From assembly GCA_041582695.1 (NCBI GenBank), contig JBFIBB010000085.1, positions 1 to 12,425 of the forward strand: a stretch of DNA of 12,425 bases, read 5' to 3'. Positions 6,184-12,425 of this stretch are shown piece after piece. This DNA is from JAWKWH01 sp041582695 (GTDB lineage: Bacteria > Pseudomonadota > Alphaproteobacteria > Rhizobiales > Rhizobiaceae). Within the stretch, counting starts at the first letter, position 1. Every line of letters begins with the position of its first letter. Made by a program: the position numbers and the translations under genes. Below the pieces are notes generated by a model, which worked only from the letters and a program-made list of their open reading frames with translations, was not told where the DNA came from and ran no database searches.

Positions 6184-6818
6184 CGGCTGAGTTCCTTCAA
6201 TCGCGCCGCCGGCATGATCGGATAGACCTCGCCATGCGAGCGGACGGCGAACATGGTCACGCCGTCTATCTCGATCTCCTCGCCATGGCTGGCAAGTTCA
6301 TACATGACCGGCCGCGCCACCAGCGCTTCCAGCCGTCCGCGCACCAGCAGATACGGCTTGAGGCCGCCGGTTTCGTCCTCATCCTCGAAGCGCAGCGGAT
6401 TCTTCGGTCCCGCCTCGACGACATCGCCGACATTGGTGCGGAAGGTCATGACCTGCGTGTCGCCAGCGCCGGAAACATTCAGTTCCACCGCCACGAAAGG
6501 AGCGTCTTCGACGCGGATGCCGACTTTCTCGACCGGGGTGACCAGATAGGTCTTGCCGTCGGCATCCTTGCGCAGCACGGTCGAGAAAAGCTGCACGAGC
6601 GGCGCCCTGCCGATCGGCGTGCCCATGTAGAACCATGTGCCGTCGCGCTTGATCTCCATGTCGAGATCGCCGCAGAATTCCGGTTCCCACCGTTCCACGG
6701 GCGGCAGCCCCTTGCCGGCGCGCGCCGCGCGCGAGATCAGCGCCTCCAGGCCCGCCGCATCGGCAGCCTTCGCCATGGCGCCGTTTCCGGTTTTTACGTC
6801 TTGTTCACGCTCTGTCAT
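6180..6818 (-). CDS. DUF1285 family protein
   Basis: This 212-residue soluble protein matches the DUF1285 family as I remember it: the opening LPPVERWEPEFCGDLDMEIKRDGTWFYMGTPIGR (39-72), then PLVQLFSTVLRKD, TPVEKVGIRVEDAPF and a C-terminal MFAVRSHGEVYPI region. The biochemical function is unknown to me. The ATG at 6818 lacks a good ribosome binding site. If the promoter at 6826-6854 is real, the transcript would begin about at this codon (leaderless). An alternative ATG at codon 15 (6776; MAKAADAAGL) would give a start closer to relatives as I recall them. It is the first gene of the leftward operon, linked to NUDIX and cca by 4-base stop/start overlaps, and divergent from the MoxR operon. 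Confidence 0.9.
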   Translation of the reverse strand: MTEREQDVKTGNGAMAKAADAAGLEALISRAARAGKGLPPVERWEPEFCGDLDMEIKRDGTWFYMGTPIGRAPLVQLFSTVLRKDADGKTYLVTPVEKVGIRVEDAPFVAVELNVSGAGDTQVMTFRTNVGDVVEAGPKNPLRFEDEDETGGLKPYLLVRGRLEALVARPVMYELASHGEEIEIDGVTMFAVRSHGEVYPIMPAARLKELSR

Positions 6819-6825
6819 TGGTCAC

Positions 6826-6854
6826 GAAATAGTCACTGTTATTCCGCTTGTCAG
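6826..6854 (-). promoter_or_regulatory. Candidate promoter for the DUF1285-NUDIX-cca operon
   Basis: On the minus strand CTGACA (complement of 6849-6854) and TATTTC (complement of 6826-6831) are 17 bases apart. The -10 element ends only 7 bases before the ATG at 6818, so the message would be almost leaderless, or translation would begin at codon 15. It is a sequence match only. Confidence 0.35.
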
Positions 6855-6906
6855 CCATTTTGAGCGAATTAAGTTGAACAATGGCCCAAAACGGCGGAAT
6901 CCGGGC

Positions 6907-6934
6907 CTGACGAGTTACGGCCGATCGGCTAGAT
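6907..6934 (+). promoter_or_regulatory. Candidate promoter for the MoxR operon
   Basis: CTGACG (6907-6912) and CTAGAT (6929-6934) are spaced by 16 bases and lie about 57 bases upstream of the moxR-like ATG. The match to a housekeeping promoter is moderate. It sits in the 173-base divergent gap shared with the DUF1285 gene. Confidence 0.3.
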
Positions 6935-6991
6935 TAAGAAACCACTAAGGCACGGTGTGATTCACTGCGCCAGCCAGAAGGATCATCTGAC

Positions 6992-7999
6992 ATGACGGCG
7001 CTTGCACCCCGAAAAACGATGAGCGACAAGGAGATGGTCGCCGCGGCCGAGAAAGCATTGGCCGAGATATCCTCGGTGCGCGATTCGGTCGGCAAGGTGA
7101 TTTTCGGCCAGCAGAGCGTCGTCGAGAGCGCGCTCGTCGCCATTCTCGCCGGCGGCCATGCGCTTCTGGTCGGCGTGCCCGGCCTCGCCAAGACCAAGCT
7201 GGTCGATACGCTGGGCACCGTGCTTGGGCTCGACACCAACCGCGTCCAGTTCACGCCCGACCTGATGCCGTCGGACATTCTGGGTTCCGAGGTCATGGAC
7301 CAGGATGAGAAGGGCATGCGCAAGTTCCGTTTCATTCCGGGACCAATATTCGCGCAATTGCTCATGGCCGACGAGATCAACCGCGCCAGCCCCCGCACCC
7401 AGTCGGCGCTGCTGCAGTCGATGCAGGAGTATCACATCACCGTGGCGGGCGCGCGTCATGATCTTCCCTCGCCATTTCATGTACTGGCGACACAGAACCC
7501 GTTGGAGCAGGAAGGCACATATCCGCTTCCCGAGGCGCAACTCGACCGCTTTCTGCTGCAGATCGACATCGACTACCCCGAACTGGAGGCCGAGCGGCGC
7601 ATCCTCATCGAGACCACCGGCGCGGAGGATGCGGTTGCGGAGAACATCCTTTCGGCGGGCCGCCTCACCGAGATCCAGCATCTGGTGCGGCGCATGCCGG
7701 TGCCCGAAAGCGTGGTCGAGGCGATCCTCGATCTGGTTCGCGCCGCGCGTCCCGGCGGGGGCGACGCCAATATCGACCGCCACGTCTCCTGGGGTCCCGG
7801 CCCGCGCGCCAGCCAGGCATTGACGCTCTGCGCCCGGGCGCGCGCGCTCTACGACGGTCGCCTTGCGCCTTCGATCGACGACGTTCGCGCGCTGGCCGAA
7901 CCGGTGATGCAACATCGCATGGCGCTCACCTTCGCGGCACGCGCCGAGGGCATGAGCATCCGCAATGTCATAGCGGGTCTGGTGAAAGACAGGATTTGA
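6992..7999 (+). CDS. MoxR-family AAA+ ATPase
   Basis: This is a 335-residue cytoplasmic ATPase of the MoxR/RavA clade, thought to act as a chaperone that remodels or activates partners carrying von Willebrand A (VWA) domains. Walker A is GVPGLAKT (61-68), Walker B LLMADE (123-128), sensor 1 ATQNP (166-170), and a candidate arginine finger is R186 in EAQLDRF; the C-terminal helical lid follows. The start at 6992 has AAGGA 9 bases upstream. A second in-frame ATG at 7022 (MSDKEMVAA) is closer to the usual family start but less well placed. Its stop shares one base with the start of the DUF58 gene (TGATG), a coupling typical of MoxR-DUF58 pairs. The historical link of MoxR to methanol dehydrogenase does not apply here, as no such genes are present. 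Confidence 0.96.
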   Translation: MTALAPRKTMSDKEMVAAAEKALAEISSVRDSVGKVIFGQQSVVESALVAILAGGHALLVGVPGLAKTKLVDTLGTVLGLDTNRVQFTPDLMPSDILGSEVMDQDEKGMRKFRFIPGPIFAQLLMADEINRASPRTQSALLQSMQEYHITVAGARHDLPSPFHVLATQNPLEQEGTYPLPEAQLDRFLLQIDIDYPELEAERRILIETTGAEDAVAENILSAGRLTEIQHLVRRMPVPESVVEAILDLVRAARPGGGDANIDRHVSWGPGPRASQALTLCARARALYDGRLAPSIDDVRALAEPVMQHRMALTFAARAEGMSIRNVIAGLVKDRI

Positions 8000-8916
8000 T
8001 GGCTCCGATCGGACAAGCCGTCCCGGCAGTCGCCACGCCCGACGCACTCGCCCGGGCAAGGCAACGGGCGGCGCTCGTTCCCGATCTGCTGGTCGAGGCG
8101 CGCCGCGTCGTCAACACCGTCGTCGCCGGATGGCACGGGCGGCGGCGGCGCGGCATCGGCGAAAATTTCTGGCAGTTCCGCCCCTATGTCGAGGGAGAGG
8201 CCAGATCGCGTATCGACTGGCGCCGCTCCGCCCGGGACGATCATGTTTATGTCCGGGACCGCGAGTGGGAAGCCGCGCATACTGTCTGGCTGTGGGCCGA
8301 TCCCTCGCCATCGATGCTCTATCAGTCAGGCGCCGCGACCGTGTCGAAGCAGTCACGGGCGCTGGTGCTCATCCTCGCGCTTGCCGAGTTGCTGTCGCGC
8401 AGCGGCGAACGAATTGCCTGGCCGGGACTTACCGATCCGTTCACCTCCCGCAATGGCGCCGAGCGGCTTGCCGGACACCTCGCCCACGCCTCCGGCCAAC
8501 CCGCCCGCCCCGACCTGTCGCAAATACGGCGCATGTCGGATGTCATCGTGGCCAGCGATTTCCTTGATCCCGCCGACGAGACGATCGCATGGCTTTCTCC
8601 GCTCGCCGACCGCGGCGTGCGCGTGCACCTGATCGAAATCGCCGATCCGGCCGAGGAGAGCTTTCCCTATACCGGCCGCACCGAGTTTCGCGATCCGGAA
8701 AGCGGCTCGCGGTTGACCGCCGGCCGCGCCGAAACCGTGGCGCAGGACTACCGCCGCCAGTATCTCGCCCGCCGCGAGGAACTCGCCGCCTGGAGCCGGC
8801 GGCTGTCCTGGAGCTACACGGTAAACCATACCGACAGGCTTGCCTCCGAAGCGCTGGCCCACGTTCACATGATGCTGACCGCCGAACCCGGCTTTCATCA
8901 CGGAGGCGGCAGATGA
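7999..8916 (+). CDS. DUF58 protein with an intact VWA-type metal site
   Basis: This 305-residue protein lacks the two N-terminal membrane helices found in many DUF58 proteins, so it is predicted cytoplasmic or peripheral. The DUF58 core is GENFWQFRPYVEGEARSRID (54-73) followed by WRRSARD (74-80). The VWA-like part has a complete DxSxS metal-ion site (D101, S103, S105) and a second acidic strand VIVASDFLDP (182-191). The family pairs with MoxR ATPases. The inference is that this protein is the adaptor or client of the upstream ATPase. ATG at 7999 is used (AGGA 4 bases before); a TTG directly upstream also lies in frame. Its stop overlaps the next start as ATGA. Confidence 0.94.
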   Translation: MAPIGQAVPAVATPDALARARQRAALVPDLLVEARRVVNTVVAGWHGRRRRGIGENFWQFRPYVEGEARSRIDWRRSARDDHVYVRDREWEAAHTVWLWADPSPSMLYQSGAATVSKQSRALVLILALAELLSRSGERIAWPGLTDPFTSRNGAERLAGHLAHASGQPARPDLSQIRRMSDVIVASDFLDPADETIAWLSPLADRGVRVHLIEIADPAEESFPYTGRTEFRDPESGSRLTAGRAETVAQDYRRQYLARREELAAWSRRLSWSYTVNHTDRLASEALAHVHMMLTAEPGFHHGGGR

Positions 8917-11744
8917 ACGCGCTTCCGCTGGCATTTGCCCAACCGCTTGTCCTCTACGGCCTGATTGCGCTGCCGGTTATCTGGTGGCTGCTGCGGCTGA
9001 CGCCTCCCCGCCCGCGAATCGAGGTGTTTCCGCCACTCAGAATTCTGGCGCGCGTGCTGAAGCCGGAGGAAACGCCGCACCAAAGCCCGTGGTGGCTCAC
9101 CCTGCTGCGGCTGACGCTGGCTGCGCTCGTGATCCTGGCGCTGGCCGATCCGGTATTCAAACCGAGCGAGAAGGTCGCAACCAAGGGCTCTGCGCTCGCC
9201 CTTGTGATCGACAATTCCTGGCCGTCGGCCCGCGACTGGGACAAGCGGGTGGCGACGGCGGAGCGCCTGATCAACGACGCCGGCGAAAGCGGCATGCCGG
9301 TGGTTCTTGCGCTGACTGCCGAAGCGGCCAATGCGGATGTCGGGCCCTTCGATGCCGAAACGGCGCTGAACCGGCTGCGCGCCGCAATACCGCGCCCCGT
9401 TCCGGCCGACCGTCCCGCGATTTTCGCCCGTGTGGCCGCGGCGATCGCCAGCCTGCCCGATACGACCCTTGCGGTGTTGTCTGACGGGCTTGCGGCCGAA
9501 GGCGACGAAGCAGCGTTTCAAAGAATGCTTGGCAAAAACGTCACAAACCTGGTGTGGGCTGCCCCGGACCAGCTCGGCGCCGTTGGCCTGACCACAGCCG
9601 AAAACGAGCCCGAAGCCATGGTGACCACGCTGATCCGCGCCGGAGACGATCCCGCGCCGCGCCGGGTGACCGTACTGGCGCTTGACGACAAGGGCCGGCG
9701 CATTGCCGAAGCGGTCGCAACATTCGGCGCAGGATCGGCTGAGACAACCGCCGAATTGTCTGTGCCTTTCGAGTTGCGCAACGATTTCAACGCCATCGTC
9801 ATCGAAGGCGAGCAACTGGCGTCTGCCGTGCGGGTGCTCGATGAGAATACCCGCCGCCGGCGTGTGGGCCTGATCTCGGCGGCGGAAGCCGACCAGGATC
9901 AGCCCCTGCTCTCCCCGCTCTACTACATCCGCAAGGCGCTCGCTCCCTTTGCCGACCTAGTCGAGCCCGAAACATTGGACCTCGCTCAGGCGGTTCCCGA
10001 ACTCATCGAACAAAAGCCGGCGATCATCGTGATGGCCGATGTCGGCATATTGCCGGATGAGGCCCGATCGAGACTGGTCGAGTGGGTCGAAGGCGGCGGA
10101 ACGCTGGTGCGCTTCGCCGGCGCAAGGCTTGCCGCGGCCGGAAACGACGATGACCTGCTGCCGGTCAAGCTGCGGCTCGGCGAACGCGCGCTTGGCGGCA
10201 CCCTGTCATGGACCGAGCCGCAGCCTGTCGCCGAATTCCCGCAGCAAGGACCGTTCTTCGATCTGGCCCCGCCCCGCGAGGTGGTGGTGCGCCGCCAGGT
10301 GCTGGCCGAGCCCACGCCCGACATCGTCGAGCGTACCTGGGCGGCGCTTGCAGACGGTACGCCACTGGTTACTGGCGTCAAACGCGGCGACGGCACGCTG
10401 GTTCTGTTCCATGTGACGCCCGAAGCGACATGGTCGAACCTGCCGATTTCGGGAAGTTTCGTCGAGATGCTGCGCCGCGTGGTACAGTTCTCGCGCAACC
10501 AGGGCCGGATCGAGCGCAGCCCCGATGGCAAGCCGGCGACGCTTGCCCCATTCCGCATGATCTCGGCTGAGGGCGCGCTTGTGCCGCCGCCGCCCGACGC
10601 CAATCCGCTTGTTCTGGACACTGCCGAACCGCCGGTGACGATTTCCAATCCTCCCGGCCTTTACGGAACCGGCGAAGGGGTGGTGGCCCACAATCTGCTG
10701 CGGGCCGGCGCGAAGCTCGCGCGGGCCGCGATACCGGCGACCGATCTTCCGGTATCCCAAATCTCTTACGGATTTGACGAGCAGCGCGACCTGAAAGGTT
10801 TGCTGATTACGCTCGCCCTCGTGCTGCTTGCGCTCGATACACTGGCCGTGTTCTGGATCGGAGGCGTGTTCGCACGCCGCAGCGCCGGACAGCGCGCCGG
10901 TGCGGCGGCCACGCTGATTGCCATCGCCGCGATTGCGGCAACGCTCGCCCTCCAGTCTCCGGCCATCGCCCAGGATAGCGACGCCAAACCCGGCGACCTC
11001 GAAGCCATCGAAGCGATATCCAAGACCCGCATCGCCTATGTGCTGACCGGAGACGCGGCGGTCGATTCGATCAGCAGGGCCGGAATCGCCGGTCTCAACC
11101 GGTTCCTGATCGAAAAAACCGCGCTCGAACCGGGTGACCCCGCCGGCGTAGACATCTCGACCGACGAACTGTCGTTCTATCCGCTGATCTACTGGCCGGT
11201 CGATCCCGCCGCCGCGATGCCGAACGCCGCAGCGATTGCGCGCGTCGACGCCTACATGCAGCGCGGCGGTACGGTACTGTTCGATACGCGCGACCAGTAC
11301 GCCAGCGGTTTCGGCGCCAGCGGAGCGAGCCCTGCCACGCTGCGCCTGCGCGAGATCCTGGCCAATCTCAACGTGCCGCCGCTGGAACCGGTTCCGCCGG
11401 ATCACGTACTGACGAAATCATTCTACATCCTGCGTGAATTTCCCGGCCGGTATGCCGACGCACCGCTTTGGGTGGAGGCTTCACTCGAAGCCGAGAACAG
11501 CGAAAACCGGCCGGTACGCACCGGCGACGGCGTATCGCCGATTATGATCACGGCGGCGGATTTTGCCGGCGCATGGGCGATCGACGAAAACGGGCGGTCG
11601 ATGTTCCCGACCGTACCGGCAAATCCGATGCAGCGCGTTTACGCCTTCCGTTCCGGCGTCAACATCATGATGTACATGCTGACCGGCAACTACAAATCCG
11701 ACCAGGTTCATCTCCCGATCCTGCTCGAAAGGCTGGGGCAGTAA
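8913..11744 (+). CDS. Large inner-membrane protein: BatA-like N-terminus, degenerate VWA, amidotransferase-like fold, DUF4159
   Basis: The ATG at 8913 overlaps the DUF58 stop and gives 943 residues, starting MNALPLAFAQPLVLYGLIAL. Two helices (about 11-27 and 62-79) around a basic loop make the BatA-type N-terminus. A VWA-like domain follows, with an altered metal site (D100, S102, then P104 instead of Ser) and LSDG at 188-191. Residues about 365-520 resemble a class I glutamine amidotransferase-like fold (IIVMADVG, VEGGGTLVRFAG). A third helix lies at 629-650. A second hydrophobic stretch at about 660-680 ends SPAIAQ and resembles a signal peptide. The C-terminal DUF4159 domain (about 704-943, KTRIAYVLTGD to HLPILLERLG) closes the protein. 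The positive-inside rule places the large domains in the periplasm. It probably works with MoxR and DUF58; the target is unknown. The open frame extends 108 codons upstream inside the DUF58 gene, which I reject as chance. Confidence 0.93.
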   Translation: MNALPLAFAQPLVLYGLIALPVIWWLLRLTPPRPRIEVFPPLRILARVLKPEETPHQSPWWLTLLRLTLAALVILALADPVFKPSEKVATKGSALALVIDNSWPSARDWDKRVATAERLINDAGESGMPVVLALTAEAANADVGPFDAETALNRLRAAIPRPVPADRPAIFARVAAAIASLPDTTLAVLSDGLAAEGDEAAFQRMLGKNVTNLVWAAPDQLGAVGLTTAENEPEAMVTTLIRAGDDPAPRRVTVLALDDKGRRIAEAVATFGAGSAETTAELSVPFELRNDFNAIVIEGEQLASAVRVLDENTRRRRVGLISAAEADQDQPLLSPLYYIRKALAPFADLVEPETLDLAQAVPELIEQKPAIIVMADVGILPDEARSRLVEWVEGGGTLVRFAGARLAAAGNDDDLLPVKLRLGERALGGTLSWTEPQPVAEFPQQGPFFDLAPPREVVVRRQVLAEPTPDIVERTWAALADGTPLVTGVKRGDGTLVLFHVTPEATWSNLPISGSFVEMLRRVVQFSRNQGRIERSPDGKPATLAPFRMISAEGALVPPPPDANPLVLDTAEPPVTISNPPGLYGTGEGVVAHNLLRAGAKLARAAIPATDLPVSQISYGFDEQRDLKGLLITLALVLLALDTLAVFWIGGVFARRSAGQRAGAAATLIAIAAIAATLALQSPAIAQDSDAKPGDLEAIEAISKTRIAYVLTGDAAVDSISRAGIAGLNRFLIEKTALEPGDPAGVDISTDELSFYPLIYWPVDPAAAMPNAAAIARVDAYMQRGGTVLFDTRDQYASGFGASGASPATLRLREILANLNVPPLEPVPPDHVLTKSFYILREFPGRYADAPLWVEASLEAENSENRPVRTGDGVSPIMITAADFAGAWAIDENGRSMFPTVPANPMQRVYAFRSGVNIMMYMLTGNYKSDQVHLPILLERLGQ

Positions 11745-11748
11745 CGTC

Positions 11749-12425
11749 ATGAATATTTCGATCGGATTTGAACCGCTTGCCTCCTGGCCGATCGTCATCG
11801 CGGTTTGCGCCATCGCGCTAATACTGGCGCTTGCAGGTCTCTATCTGCGCCAGCGCGGCGCGCTGTTCCGGCTTGCCGCCTCGCTCGCACTTGCCGCCGC
11901 GCTTCTAAATCCGGTCATTCTAGATGAAGAACGCGAGCCGCTCAAAAGCGTCGTTGCGCTCGTCGTCGACCGCAGCCAAAGCCAGGATATCGGCGAACGC
12001 AGCGCACAGACCAGCGCCGCCGTCGACCAGATCAAGGGCAGGCTGTCGCGCTTCCCGCAATTCGACATCCGCGAGGTCGAGGCCGGACGCGCGGCCAAGG
12101 CCGAGGAACGGACCGAAACGAGACTATTCGAAGCGCTCGAGAGCGCCACGCGCGACGTCCCGCCCTCCCGGGTCGCCGGAGCGATCGTGATCACCGACGG
12201 CCAGGTTCACGACACGCCGAACGCCGATGCGCCGGCTTTCCCCGCCCCGCTCCACGTCCTTGTCACCGGCGACGACGGTGAGCTCGACCGCCGCATCCGG
12301 TTCGAACGGGCGCCGCGTTTCGGCATTGCCGGAAAACCGCTGGAGATGACCTACCGCGTGACTTCGAGCCGCGAAGAGCGCGGCCCGGTCGAGGTTCGCG
12401 TTTCTGTCAACGGCGAACAGGTCGC
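11749..12425 (+). CDS. VWA-type inner-membrane protein, cut by the window end
   Basis: The first 225 residues are present and the gene continues beyond the right edge. It starts 4 bases after the DUF4159 stop. Two membrane helices (about 14-32 and 41-56) surround a basic loop YLRQRGALFR, the same N-out, loop-in, C-out layout as the preceding protein. Next is a VWA-like domain with a complete DxSxS site (D74, S76, S78 in VVDRSQSQ) and a second acidic loop VITDGQ (D150). After about residue 180 an immunoglobulin-like beta region seems to begin. In related operons, as I recall, this position holds a protein of about 700 residues ending in an amidotransferase-like domain; that end is not visible here. 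It is probably the periplasmic partner of the DUF4159 protein. Confidence 0.88.
   Translation, partial: MNISIGFEPLASWPIVIAVCAIALILALAGLYLRQRGALFRLAASLALAAALLNPVILDEEREPLKSVVALVVDRSQSQDIGERSAQTSAAVDQIKGRLSRFPQFDIREVEAGRAAKAEERTETRLFEALESATRDVPPSRVAGAIVITDGQVHDTPNADAPAFPAPLHVLVTGDDGELDRRIRFERAPRFGIAGKPLEMTYRVTSSREERGPVEVRVSVNGEQV

Noticed and set aside
8589..8912. A 108-codon upstream extension of the DUF4159 gene
   Set aside because: It lies inside the DUF58 coding region in another frame and reads as Arg-rich shadow sequence. The ATG at 8913 starts the recognisable membrane N-terminus.
10206..11405. A 399-codon open frame antisense to the DUF4159 gene, and similar long antisense frames at 6983-8059 and 8898-9815
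   Set aside because: Their translations are Arg/Gly/His-rich and resemble no protein. They overlap confidently identified genes completely.

Overview
The window looks like chromosomal DNA of an alphaproteobacterium, most likely in the order Hyphomicrobiales (Rhizobiales). It is GC-rich over most of its length. Its housekeeping genes (trmL, hemF, an alphaproteobacterial-type cca next to a CoA-type NUDIX hydrolase and a DUF1285 gene, and a MoxR/DUF58/DUF4159/VWA operon) are families and linkages I associate with that group. The taxonomic call is inference from gene content; there is no rRNA in the window.

Layout. Positions 1-35 hold the first codons of a leftward gene, probably an ABC transporter. 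A 411-base divergent intergenic region follows, then trmL (447-917, +), a tRNA wobble methyltransferase. From about 918 to 2676 the base composition becomes AT-rich over most of the stretch. This part holds two + strand genes of unknown function: a secreted protein (1142-1963) and a five-helix membrane protein (1996-2679). The second overlaps end to end with a small leftward gene (2676-2933). hemF (3076-3990, +; oxygen-dependent coproporphyrinogen oxidase) and a DUF1059 gene (4087-4272, +) come next.

A leftward, tightly overlapping operon occupies 4304-6818. In transcription order it is DUF1285, a CoA-pyrophosphatase-type NUDIX hydrolase, then the CCA-adding enzyme. Divergent from it, from 6992 to the right edge, is an operon of MoxR AAA+ ATPase, DUF58 protein, a large membrane protein (BatA-like N-terminus, degenerate VWA, amidotransferase-like fold, DUF4159) and a second VWA-type membrane protein cut by the window end. 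These genes overlap or lie 4 bases apart, so they are probably co-translated. The expected arrangement is a cytoplasmic MoxR/DUF58 pair acting with two inner-membrane proteins whose large domains face the periplasm. The cellular target of this system is not known to me.

Most of the window is ordinary core genome. The best candidate for something undescribed is the AT-rich two-gene cassette at about 918-2676. Its first gene shows an internal jump in base composition that suggests a chimera. A second point of interest is a signal-peptide-like segment in the middle of the 943-residue DUF4159 protein. No tRNA, rRNA, CRISPR array, transposase or integrase was seen.
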